From contig CAMPYJ010000048.1 in assembly GCA_946998205.1 (NCBI GenBank), positions 1 through 18,200 of the forward strand: 18,200 bases of DNA, read 5' to 3'. The first letter of the stretch is position 1. Every line of letters begins with the position of its first letter. This DNA comes from an uncultured Prevotella sp. (lineage in GTDB: Bacteria > Bacteroidota > Bacteroidia > Bacteroidales > Bacteroidaceae). Under the pieces are notes generated by a model, which did no database searches, had not been told where the DNA came from, and was given only the letters and a program-made list of their open reading frames with translations. This document shows positions 8,276-15,628 of this stretch, piece after piece. Both the position numbers and the translations under genes were made by a program.

Positions 8276-8296
8276 CGGCTAATATTGGATGCTTAC
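8276..8296 (-). repeat. IS66 right inverted repeat
   Basis: Perfect 21-bp inverted copy of 6067-6087. Confidence 0.95.
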
Positions 8297-8304
8297 TGTT
8301 TACC
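8297..8304. repeat. right copy of 8-bp target duplication of IS66
   Basis: TGTTTACC, identical to 6059-6066. Confidence 0.93.
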
Positions 8305-8417
8305 TCCGTATGTTCATCGTCAATTTATTAGGTGCTATTGCAGCCTATTGCCTGTTCCCCAAGAAGCCGTGTATCAATGATCAAAGAACTATTGACACAC
8401 AGCTTGCTCTGTTCTAA
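8298..8417 (+). pseudogene. C-terminal remnant of a second transposase
   Basis: The plus strand codes VYLRMFIVNLLGAIAAYC, then LFPKKPCIN and a tail ending TQLALF before a stop at 8415-8417. A hydrophobic N-L-L-x-A-x-x-A-Y segment followed by PKKP and a short tail ending in LxLF resembles the ends of several Bacteroidetes IS transposases; the exact family was not identified. Only about 40 codons remain. It faces the opposite remnant across the IS66 insertion, so two older elements had already been joined here. Confidence 0.5.
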
Positions 8418-8438
8418 ATTCTTCGAACTCACGTTAGA

Positions 8439-9035
8439 TTAGAAGACAAACAAAACAGAATAGTACAGTTGGGCAGCCATCACATAGACCACCAACCAGG
8501 GAGAGAGCCAGCTTATCCCGGCTGACAAAGCATTAAAAATATCGGTCAGCGAACGAAAAGTACCGCTTAACAGGCCGAAGGTAACGGATGCCACACACCC
8601 CATGAAACATACTATTGGAAAGACACTTTGTGAAAAACTACTTGGAAATAAATGACCGGTCACGCTCAGCAAGATGGCTTGGGGCATGAGTGTCAACAAA
8701 CCAATGACCACAGCGAAGACGATGAGTTCGAGCAAGACCAACTTTAGGGCAAAACGCTGTCGATACTCCTTCCTGGCAGAAGGTGTAAAAGCCTTAGACA
8801 GTCCGCTTTGTCGCAATGCCCCCAGCGCCATTCCCGCAAGAATAAGCCAGACAAGCAAGGGGGAGGCGAGGTTGTATGTGAACTGACCGAAAAACCATCT
8901 GATACCCTCGCTGCTCAACAACGAACGCACAGGCGACATGGGCATCGTGGCAGTGATGAACCACGACACCAATATGAGCAGAATTTGTACAATGCCCAAG
9001 CTGAACGTAACGATGGCGAAGGCCTTACTCTTCAT
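8439..9035 (-). CDS. five-helix membrane protein resembling the N-terminal part of AbgT transporters
   Basis: A 198-residue integral inner-membrane protein with five hydrophobic segments (starting AFAIVTFSLGIVQ, FTYNLASPLLVW, LKLVLLELIVFAV, SVFPIVCFMGCVA and SWLSPWLVVYVMA). Residues between and within the first two segments (VRSLLSSEGIRWFFGQFT, then LASPLLVWLILAGMALG) resemble the N-terminus of AbgT/MtrF-family transporters of p-aminobenzoyl-glutamate and drugs. Those are about 500 residues long, so this would be a half-size relative or a distinct family. The ATG at 9035 overlaps the end of the response-regulator gene by 11 bp (ATGAAGAGTAA), so translation is coupled; the frame opens further at a TTG (9059), which is less likely. 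Last gene of the three-gene operon; perhaps a partner of the kinase. AbgT relation is inference. Confidence 0.75.
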   Translation of the reverse strand: MKSKAFAIVTFSLGIVQILLILVSWFITATMPMSPVRSLLSSEGIRWFFGQFTYNLASPLLVWLILAGMALGALRQSGLSKAFTPSARKEYRQRFALKLVLLELIVFAVVIGLLTLMPQAILLSVTGHLFPSSFSQSVFPIVCFMGCVASVTFGLLSGTFRSLTDIFNALSAGISWLSPWLVVYVMAAQLYYSVLFVF

Positions 9036-9750
9036 CGGCTTGCAAATTATCAATGTCAAGCACTCTCAACTCAATAGCCCTGACGACCAGTCGGGTGGCA
9101 TTGATTCCAATCCCGCTGTTGCCATTGGGAAAGAACTTTTGTATCAACTCATTCTGTCGCTTTTCCAAACTTTTTACGCCAAAGGGCATCCCGCGCAAGT
9201 TTGTAATCTGCTCCTTGGTATAGCCCAAGGCCAGATGACGGAGGAAACGCTCATCATATTCGTCAATCTCATAATTCACAAGTGCCTCTTGCCGCATCAG
9301 TTGGTTATGGATGCTTAACTTGAAGCGCTCCACTATTTTTTTCAATATCGGCTGATTGAACACCATGCGCTTGCCGGCCATCACACTGCCAACATCGCCC
9401 CGCGTGAGCAGTTCACCACTCTTCAAGATAATTCCATCGCAACCCGCATCCAGCACGTCGACCCATAATTTTTCGTTCAGTATCTCGCCGGTAAAAATCA
9501 AAACCTTCACCTGCGGATAACTCTGTTTCGTTTGCCTGCATATCTCAACGCCAACGGTCGTGGAGCCGCCAAGCCCCAAATCCAACAAAACCAAATCAGG
9601 TACTTGCTGTTTTATCAGACGCCAATACTCTTGTTCGTTTTCAGCCGTGCCAATGATTTCGGCTTCAGGAATCTCGTTCTTAAAGATGCCCTCGGTACCT
9701 TTCAGTTCCAAAGGAACATCCTCTACTATGATAATTTTAAATTCTTCCAT
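9025..9750 (-). CDS. response regulator with LuxR-like C-terminal domain
   Basis: A 241-residue two-component response regulator, presumably phosphorylated by the kinase encoded directly upstream. The receiver domain (about 1-125) has the acidic pair E10-D11, the phospho-acceptor D57 (DLVLLDLGLGG), T87 (FTG) and K110 (ILKSG), so all key residues are present. The C-terminal part (about 155-235, YDERFLRHLALGYTKEQITN then SLEKRQNELIQKFF) has the spacing of a LuxR/FixJ-type helix-turn-helix but is divergent. This matches Bacteroidales regulators carrying a DUF5932-type output domain (from memory). Its ATG lies 25 bp inside the end of the kinase gene, and its own end overlaps the membrane-protein gene. 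DNA-binding target unknown. Confidence 0.9.
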   Translation of the reverse strand: MEEFKIIIVEDVPLELKGTEGIFKNEIPEAEIIGTAENEQEYWRLIKQQVPDLVLLDLGLGGSTTVGVEICRQTKQSYPQVKVLIFTGEILNEKLWVDVLDAGCDGIILKSGELLTRGDVGSVMAGKRMVFNQPILKKIVERFKLSIHNQLMRQEALVNYEIDEYDERFLRHLALGYTKEQITNLRGMPFGVKSLEKRQNELIQKFFPNGNSGIGINATRLVVRAIELRVLDIDNLQADEE

Positions 9751-12700
9751 ATCGATTTTGTTAAGGTGATATTTATGTTTATTCGTCCTGTCTCATCTTT
9801 CACAGCCTGGATGCCGCAGCCACGCGCATTGGTAGCCTCTCCCACCTCACGAACAATCTGCCTGCACAGCATGAACTGCATGTCAACGGTGTTGGGCGTA
9901 AACAGAGCGGTGACTTGTTCATCAGTGAGATGAAGATTGTTCATCTTCACATGAATGAGGCAATATACGGGGTCTTTGTCTTCAGCTCTCAGCACCAGTT
10001 CACCGCCATTTTGCTCTTTCAAAATGTCAAACAGATAGCGCAGCATGTCGTCATCCACCTTGACATGATTGTCTATCTGTCGCATGGCCTGCGCACTCAG
10101 CAGCATGTACAGGTCTTTGTAATAAGCAGATAGCTCGCTCAACACCGGGAGGTTTTCGTCTTTACCATCAGCCAAAACACCTATTTTAGCGGGATAATAC
10201 ATCGTTTCGTGCTTTAAGGTTGAAAGGCAATTGTCCAACACGCTGTTGCTGATGTGCAACTGGTCGTTTTCGTAACTCGTTCTTCGCAGTTCATCTTGAG
10301 CCAGCTCCATGCTGGTTGTCTGCACTTCCTCCACATGAATGCGATCTCGCAACGCATCCATGATTTGTTCAACGATGGCGTTGAGTTTGGTAAATCGGGT
10401 ATTCAACATTCTGCGGTTGAACGTCCAGAGCTTCTGTATCTTCTGTAATTTCTCTTGAGCAGTAGCCTCACTCAACAACGTTTGGTTGATTTCCTGGATT
10501 CGATCAACGCTGAACCGATAATATACTCGATGCCGATCATACAAAAAATAATAGGCGGGGAATATCAACATGAAAATCAATGAAAGGATGACGATGGCCA
10601 CATTCTTATTGACTTCTGAACGCTGCATCATTTGAACGTATGTCCCTAACGTACTGTCTGCACTGCGTTCGCGGAACAACTGCGTATAAGCCTTGTTGTT
10701 ATAAGCATATAAAGCCCACTTGTGCAAGGCCAATGCGGCCACGGCACTTTCGTTTCTGATGCCAAGGATGACATTGTAATTGGTTGGAATGCTGTCGTAT
10801 AACCATTTAATTTCAGCCGGCAATGCGGTACTGTTTGACATGATGGTCATCGTATCTACACCATGCGGTCTGCATGTTCGGTAATGGCGGTTGAGATAAT
10901 ACAGGCAACTGTCTGCAAACAGCAGGGTTTTCTGATAGGCTCCATGGATGTTGCTGAAGTAAGCACTATCGGCAAAAGCAGTGGCTTGCAGAATGAACTC
11001 ACCCTGTACCACCTCCGCTTGACCAATCGGATTGGGCATGCGCGGCGCACTACCCCTCTCACCCGCATTCACATTCATGAGACACGAGCCCACCATGCAA
11101 AGCACCGCGATGACACGCACCACTCCCTTCGGCAGCCTGAAGGAGAACGTGCTGCCCTTGCCTTCTACGCTCTCGGCACGAATAGAACATACGTTGAATA
11201 TCTTACTGGTTTTACGATATCTATCAATGATTCCCTTGCAATTCATCAGCCCGAATCCGTTGCTGATGCGGTGCTGCGGAGGGTTGTCATCAACATTTTC
11301 GAGCGTGTGGTCTACAATGGGCTTGTTTACGAACAGGTGTTCTATTTGTTGTTCAGACATGCCAATGCCAGTATCTTCAACCCTAATCTCCACATAGTCG
11401 TCACCTTCCTCACTGTCTATCCGTACCTGTCCGCCAGAAGGCGTGAACTTCTTTGCATTGTCAGCCAAGGTATTCAGCATGAACACGGTGAGCGTCTTGT
11501 CGGCTTTAACCACAGCTTGGGTGGGCATTACCTGCAAATCAATGCCTTTGATGGAGAAACTCATCCGGCTGCGCGACAACAAATCAAAGACATCTTGCAG
11601 CGGAAAACTTTCAATCTTTAAGCTCAACACACCTTGCCGCAACTGTATCCAATGGGTCAAAATGCTGTTATAATCATTAATCTGGTCGGCTAACTCAGCG
11701 ATATAGGTATATCGATCGTCCCTGATGGACTTCGCCTCGTTCTTTTTGGTGAGTTGATGTATTTCGTGCAGCATGCGATCAATCAAAGGAATGATGCTGT
11801 TGACAAGCGACACTTTGGTTCGTTGCTCAAGATTACGCTTCTTATTCTTGGAAACATGCAGTTGCTGCAAATGCTTCTCCTCCTCTATCTCTTCATATTT
11901 CTCTTGGTTTTCCTCGAGTGCCTCTTCATTGTCGTGCTTCCATTTTTCAAGGGGTTCCATGAGTTTTGTCAGCGTAGAAGCCTGTCGGTCGTTCTTCTTT
12001 CGCATGTAGTAGAAGATAAACAACAACAAACAAACCACAACGATGGTGATGATGATGGCCAGAATCATCCGATTCAACTGCTGGGATGACAAATTCAACT
12101 GTTCAGCGCGGGCCTCCAACTGTCGGTCCTGCCTGGTTCCTTCCTGTATGTCAAGGTATAAATTTCGGTTGTAATCGCTGTTCTGCTTGTCATCAATAGC
12201 CGAGTAAGCCAGTGACAATTGCTCTCGGATAGATGCCACCAGGTCGGGGGCTTGGTTGATGGCGTGGTTGGTTTCCAATGCGTTGTGCAGACAAATCATG
12301 GCCGACTTGTAATCTTTCAACTCCCAATAACACTCCGCGAGCGTTCGGTACGACCCGGCAATTTGATAAACATCGCCGTATTGAATGAATGTTTTCAACG
12401 AACGTTGCGCCAAGTTTCCGGCCAACAACGAATCGGGCATGTCGTACGGATTGATGAATTGCATGGATGGCAAATTGTCGCGTATCAACTTGTCTCGGTA
12501 TTTTTTTCGCTGCAAATGCTCGCTCATGGCCTGCATCGAGTTGGCCTCCCAATAGGGATAATGATGCTGTTTGGCCAGCACATAGCACCGTGTAAGATAC
12601 TCAAACTCAGCCTGGTTGATTTCCTCACGAGTTCCTTTGAGGATGATGCCGCCCGCACCAACGTTATACAAGTAATTCAACAGCTGGGCGGTATCTCGCG

Positions 12701-13280
12701 CTATTTCGCCATTGACATTTATCTGGTTGATGGCATCGATTGACAAATCTTTCAAACCCACATAATAAAAATAGGTGGAGGTGGTGAGATAGAATTCGCT
12801 TTCAGCATAAATCATACGGCGTTTTTGGTGTTCGTCCAGACCGTTGTACTCCTCCTCTATCCGATGCAGACGCCTCATGGCACTCTCTCGATAGACATAA
12901 AAATCCTTGTTTTTGGAGCAACGTTGGCAAAGACGCATCAACTGAACATCAGCCACTAACAATTCTATCTGATTGTTGGTCGATTTTCGTACTTCAGACA
13001 GCAGCGAGTCTGCCTTGGCGTATTCCATTCGTGCCATGTGGACGAACGCCAGATGGTTAAGGGCTTCGGCATAGCCATCACCATGCTTGCCGGCAAGTTG
13101 CAACGCCCGGTTTGCATAAAGCGAGGTGCTGTCCAAATTGCGGTAGCGATACTGGTACGCTCTCTCATTCAGAACCGCCACGTCGTCACCGTGAGAGTCT
13201 GAGCATGATATTGCACACAAAAGAAGAACAAGCGCGAGCAATACCAAATAGATACATTTGGTTGTTTCTTGATGACACAT
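9726..13280 (-). CDS. fused double sensor histidine kinase (DUF5112/DUF5113-type)
   Basis: An 1184-residue membrane kinase. Order: signal sequence with lipobox-like LLCAISC (C26); TPR-like helical sensor 30-400, probably periplasmic; membrane helix 405-426; coiled coil 440-490 leading to LIDRMLHEIHQL (H505); GHKL ATPase 590-717 with N box LNTLADNAKKF (N608), G1 DTGIG (636-640) and G2 GFGL (675-678). A second signal-like hydrophobic segment follows at 719-738, then a second extracytoplasmic region to 893 and helix 894-914. The cytoplasmic tail holds TLKHETMYYP (H1024) and an ATPase-like end without recognisable G boxes. This fits Bacteroidales kinases annotated with DUF5112 and DUF5113 (from memory). 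The ATG at 13280 is chosen because it starts the signal peptide and lies about 20 bp after a -7 box; the frame opens further to 13400, across that promoter. It heads the operon with the regulator and membrane protein. Confidence 0.9.
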   Translation of the reverse strand: MCHQETTKCIYLVLLALVLLLCAISCSDSHGDDVAVLNERAYQYRYRNLDSTSLYANRALQLAGKHGDGYAEALNHLAFVHMARMEYAKADSLLSEVRKSTNNQIELLVADVQLMRLCQRCSKNKDFYVYRESAMRRLHRIEEEYNGLDEHQKRRMIYAESEFYLTTSTYFYYVGLKDLSIDAINQINVNGEIARDTAQLLNYLYNVGAGGIILKGTREEINQAEFEYLTRCYVLAKQHHYPYWEANSMQAMSEHLQRKKYRDKLIRDNLPSMQFINPYDMPDSLLAGNLAQRSLKTFIQYGDVYQIAGSYRTLAECYWELKDYKSAMICLHNALETNHAINQAPDLVASIREQLSLAYSAIDDKQNSDYNRNLYLDIQEGTRQDRQLEARAEQLNLSSQQLNRMILAIIITIVVVCLLLFIFYYMRKKNDRQASTLTKLMEPLEKWKHDNEEALEENQEKYEEIEEEKHLQQLHVSKNKKRNLEQRTKVSLVNSIIPLIDRMLHEIHQLTKKNEAKSIRDDRYTYIAELADQINDYNSILTHWIQLRQGVLSLKIESFPLQDVFDLLSRSRMSFSIKGIDLQVMPTQAVVKADKTLTVFMLNTLADNAKKFTPSGGQVRIDSEEGDDYVEIRVEDTGIGMSEQQIEHLFVNKPIVDHTLENVDDNPPQHRISNGFGLMNCKGIIDRYRKTSKIFNVCSIRAESVEGKGSTFSFRLPKGVVRVIAVLCMVGSCLMNVNAGERGSAPRMPNPIGQAEVVQGEFILQATAFADSAYFSNIHGAYQKTLLFADSCLYYLNRHYRTCRPHGVDTMTIMSNSTALPAEIKWLYDSIPTNYNVILGIRNESAVAALALHKWALYAYNNKAYTQLFRERSADSTLGTYVQMMQRSEVNKNVAIVILSLIFMLIFPAYYFLYDRHRVYYRFSVDRIQEINQTLLSEATAQEKLQKIQKLWTFNRRMLNTRFTKLNAIVEQIMDALRDRIHVEEVQTTSMELAQDELRRTSYENDQLHISNSVLDNCLSTLKHETMYYPAKIGVLADGKDENLPVLSELSAYYKDLYMLLSAQAMRQIDNHVKVDDDMLRYLFDILKEQNGGELVLRAEDKDPVYCLIHVKMNNLHLTDEQVTALFTPNTVDMQFMLCRQIVREVGEATNARGCGIQAVKDETGRININITLTKSIWKNLKLS

Positions 13281-13307
13281 GCTTAGGCGGGCAAGTAATC
13301 GTTCACA

Positions 13308-13340
13308 CAAAGATAACCAATTACTGTTTGAAAATAAAGA
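13308..13340 (-). promoter_or_regulatory. promoter of the kinase operon
   Basis: On the minus strand TATCTTTG (13315-13308) matches TAnnTTTG exactly. A TTTA at about 13338-13335 is a partial -33 box. Transcription would begin about 20 nt before the kinase ATG at 13280. Confidence 0.6.
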
Positions 13341-13380
13341 AAAACACAAGAAAATGTTGATTGTCCTTAAAATATGCAAC

Positions 13381-13394
13381 TGTGCTTTCGCACA
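13381..13394. repeat. small perfect dyad in the divergent promoter region
   Basis: TGTGC-tttc-GCACA lies over the -33 position of the LacI-gene promoter. It is short, but well placed to be a regulator-binding site. Confidence 0.35.
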
Positions 13395-13418
13395 ATACAA
13401 CTATTCTTTGTAATTTTG
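13386..13418 (+). promoter_or_regulatory. promoter of the LacI-family gene
   Basis: TAATTTTG (13411-13418) matches the -7 consensus TAnnTTTG. TTTC at 13386-13389 is a 3/4 match to the -33 TTTG at suitable spacing. The leader to the ATG at 13504 would be about 80 nt and contains the operator-like site. Confidence 0.55.
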
Positions 13419-13448
13419 CATAGTATAGACTGCGGATTGACAAAGCAA

Positions 13449-13460
13449 GTAAACGTTCCT
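13449..13460 (+). promoter_or_regulatory. LacI-type operator-like half-palindrome
   Basis: GTAAACGTTCCT has the central AACGTT and a left arm typical of LacI-family operators (ideal GTAAACGTTTAC); the right arm is degenerate. It lies downstream of the -7 box and upstream of the LacI ATG, so autoregulation by roadblock is plausible. Confidence 0.35.
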
Positions 13461-13503
13461 AATGTTAGGCTTGCACTATTATTGCACATATTTCAAATGT
13501 GAT

Positions 13504-14568
13504 ATGACAGAAAAAATCAGAATCAAAGACATCGCCCAGCGGGCGGGTGTTTCGGTTGGAACGGTTGACAGGGTTTTACATGAACGTCCCAACGTTTCTC
13601 CATCATCGCGCGAGAAAGTGGAAAAAGCACTCTCGGAGATGAATTATCAACCCAACGTATACGCCAGCGCTTTGGCATACAATAAGTCATACACCTTCTA
13701 TCTCGTCATCCCACAACACGAATCTGAAACTTACTGGGAGGAAATCGAAGAAGGTGCGGGGAAAGCCATAGAAACCAGACGCGACTTCTACCTCGAAACA
13801 CGAACGCTTTATTACGAGCGATTCAAAGAAGAGTCGTTCAAAAAGGTCACGGACACCTGCTTGCAAGAAAAACCAGACGGAGTGGTCATCGTTCCGTCAA
13901 CACTCAACCTGACAAGAGCATTCACGGATCAACTCCACGAATTGAACATCCCCTTCGTGCTGCTCGACTCGTACATGCCCGAACTGAACCCACTCTCTTT
14001 TTTCGGACAAGACTCGTTCAAAAGCGGCTACTTCTCGGCAAGGATTTTGATGATGGTAGCCCATCAAGAGAAACAAATCGTGCTGATGAAGCGTATCAAG
14101 GACGGAAAGATTACCAGCAAACAGCAAAAAAACCGCGAGGTCGGATTTAGACATTACATGTCTGAACACTTTCCTGAAATCGAAATCCTCAAGTTGGACT
14201 TACCCATGAATGCCACCAAAAAAGAATATGACTTAATGCTGGAAAAGTTTTTCAGTGAGCATTCTCAAATACATCACTGCATCACCTTTAGCTCAAAAGC
14301 ACACATCGTGGGCGACTTTCTCCTAAGGACCAACAGAAGAGACATCCAAGTCATGGGATACGACATGGTGGGCAAGAACGCCGAATGCCTCAGACAAGGC
14401 AGCGTGTCATTCCTGGTCGCCCAACATGCCTACCAGCAAGGATACTGCTGCGTTGACACGTTGTTTAAAGCCATCGTGCTGAAAAAGAAAGTCAACCCCG
14501 TGAACTACATGCCGATTGAATTGTTGACGAAAGAAAACATGGATTTTTATCGTCGCACGCAATTGTAA
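13504..14568 (+). CDS. LacI-family transcriptional regulator
   Basis: A 354-residue DNA-binding regulator that responds to a small ligand, usually a sugar. Residues 6-55 form the LacI helix-turn-helix (IKDIAQRAGVSVGTVDRVLH), followed by the hinge (NYQPNVYASALA). Residues from about 62 form a periplasmic-binding-protein-like ligand domain; DGVVIVPS and VMGYDMVG are recognisable strands of that fold. The recognition helix reads GTVDRVLH where classic LacI members have TVSRVLN, a variant common in Bacteroidetes members. The ATG at 13504 is preferred over the in-frame ATG at 13462 because the conserved helix-turn-helix begins a few residues after it. It is divergent from the kinase operon. The ligand is unknown. 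Confidence 0.93.
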   Translation: MTEKIRIKDIAQRAGVSVGTVDRVLHERPNVSPSSREKVEKALSEMNYQPNVYASALAYNKSYTFYLVIPQHESETYWEEIEEGAGKAIETRRDFYLETRTLYYERFKEESFKKVTDTCLQEKPDGVVIVPSTLNLTRAFTDQLHELNIPFVLLDSYMPELNPLSFFGQDSFKSGYFSARILMMVAHQEKQIVLMKRIKDGKITSKQQKNREVGFRHYMSEHFPEIEILKLDLPMNATKKEYDLMLEKFFSEHSQIHHCITFSSKAHIVGDFLLRTNRRDIQVMGYDMVGKNAECLRQGSVSFLVAQHAYQQGYCCVDTLFKAIVLKKKVNPVNYMPIELLTKENMDFYRRTQL

Positions 14569-14627
14569 AAGAGTTTGACATGCCCATCGACACAGATGCA
14601 TTGACTTGCAGCTTCAGCGGGCAAACT

Positions 14628-14639
14628 TCTTCCGGAAGA
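14628..14639. promoter_or_regulatory. 12-bp perfect palindrome upstream of the next gene
   Basis: tcttccggaaga is a perfect palindrome, ending 34 bp before the ATG at 14674. No clear promoter box was seen in this 105-bp gap, so the gene may be read from the LacI promoter. A regulatory role is only a possibility. Confidence 0.3.
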
Positions 14640-14673
14640 CATAAATCAAGGTTTCATTCACACGTCATCAAAC

Positions 14674-15480
14674 ATGGATATCATCAAACGTAATTTCTTT
14701 CGGCTGCTGCGCTCCGGAGCACTCAATGAGTATGTTACGTTAGAACCCATGACTGCCTTCAAATGGAAACGACTGTTTCAAATGTCGGCATCACAGAACG
14801 TCGCATCCATCGCACTGAAAGGCATCAAAAACCATCAGTACGACACCAACATCCACATTCCGCAAAAGCTCATACTTGGTTTACAGGAGATGACGGAAAG
14901 GGATGAGCAGGAATTGGTTACAACCCCATACCTAAGCAATCCCACGTTGAACAAGCGGTTAAAAAAAATCAGACACGATGAGCGTCACGCAATTGACACT
15001 TCAACCGAAACGCTTCAACTGCTTGACATCATCATCTTCAACATCAACCACATATTGACCAAAGGCATCTCCGTCAGAGGTATCATTGAAATAGGTAGAT
15101 ACTTAAGAACAAGAGGCGACAAGGTTGACTTTGTCAAACTTGAGACCTGGCTCGCCAAACTTCACATTCAACGCATGGCTCAACTGGAGGGGAGCATCCT
15201 GATTGTGGTCTTCAATTTCGAGCAAGACGAAATTCCTTTTGTAGAGAATGTCGAACGCGAGGCCTATCCTCTGATTTTAAGAACCCTGACCCATACGGAA
15301 ATCGACACGACGAAAGAATGGCACTTCAGACAGGGCAAAGCAGGATTTGTGCAAAACAACAACAAAGCACTAAGACGTAATCTCAGGCGCAGCATGAGAT
15401 ACATCAACTACTCACCAATAGAAACATCAAGTCACTTCATCGTGAACATAGTTCGAAGTTTGTCTGAAATCGAAGAATAG
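14674..15480 (+). CDS. nucleotidyltransferase-family-like protein lacking the catalytic core
   Basis: A 268-residue soluble protein, not firmly identified. The start (residues about 5-52, FFRLLRSGALNEY then WKRLFQMSASQNVASIALKG) and middle (120-195, ILTKGISVRGIIEIGRYLRT then LETWLAKLHIQRMAQLEGSI) resemble the helical regions flanking the catalytic domain in the uncharacterised nucleotidyltransferase family NTP_transf_5 (PF14907), often near polysaccharide genes. The basic tail (NKALRRNLRRSMRYINYSP) also resembles their C-termini. The Gly-Ser and Asp-x-Asp nucleotidyltransferase residues, expected between these regions, are missing; that interval has only about 65 residues. So the protein is probably non-catalytic. 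It lies 105 bp after the LacI gene on the same strand. Relationship is inferred from pattern, not from a search. Confidence 0.7.
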   Translation: MDIIKRNFFRLLRSGALNEYVTLEPMTAFKWKRLFQMSASQNVASIALKGIKNHQYDTNIHIPQKLILGLQEMTERDEQELVTTPYLSNPTLNKRLKKIRHDERHAIDTSTETLQLLDIIIFNINHILTKGISVRGIIEIGRYLRTRGDKVDFVKLETWLAKLHIQRMAQLEGSILIVVFNFEQDEIPFVENVEREAYPLILRTLTHTEIDTTKEWHFRQGKAGFVQNNNKALRRNLRRSMRYINYSPIETSSHFIVNIVRSLSEIEE

Positions 15481-15616
15481 TCAAGAGTTAAAGAATGAAA
15501 CCGGGAATGGAATCCTTTTTATAGCCAAGGGGTTCCGTATTGTAATACAGAACTGTCCGATAAAAGGAGATCTTCTGATTGAGATATCATTCCATTTTGC
15601 TCTAAATGTTTCAAAT
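15481..15616. other. short intergenic stretch before the decayed IS
   Basis: No gene. It contains a small dyad gtatt-gt-aatac near 15537 and aatggaa/ttccatt inverted about 85 bp apart. Nothing else was recognised. Confidence 0.5.
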
Positions 15617-15621
15617 AACTA
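15617..15621. repeat. left copy of 5-bp target duplication
   Basis: AACTA before the left inverted end; repeated at 17216-17220. Confidence 0.7.
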
Positions 15622-15628
15622 GGGTATG

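Larger units (their letters stand above)
6067..8296 (+). mobile_element. complete IS66-family insertion sequence, 2230 bp
   Basis: The ends are exact 21-bp inverted repeats beginning GTAAGC, the usual IS66 terminus: 6067-6087 on the left and the reverse complement at 8276-8296 on the right. An 8-bp duplication TGTTTACC flanks both ends. It encodes TnpB and TnpC in the same direction. There is no TnpA: only 66 bp separate the left end from the TnpB start. Both genes are intact and the duplication is perfect, so insertion is recent and the element may still be active. It sits in older transposase debris, so it broke no functional gene. Confidence 0.95.

Noticed and set aside
10863..11621. 252-codon plus-strand frame
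   Set aside because: Lies wholly inside the kinase gene, which has clear domains on the other strand; no family features in the plus-strand peptide.
12219..12743. 174-codon plus-strand frame inside the kinase sensor region
   Set aside because: Shadow of the TPR-like sensor coding region.
13281..13400. Upstream extension of the kinase by 40 codons
   Set aside because: It would cross the TATCTTTG promoter box and bury the signal peptide 40 residues inside the protein.
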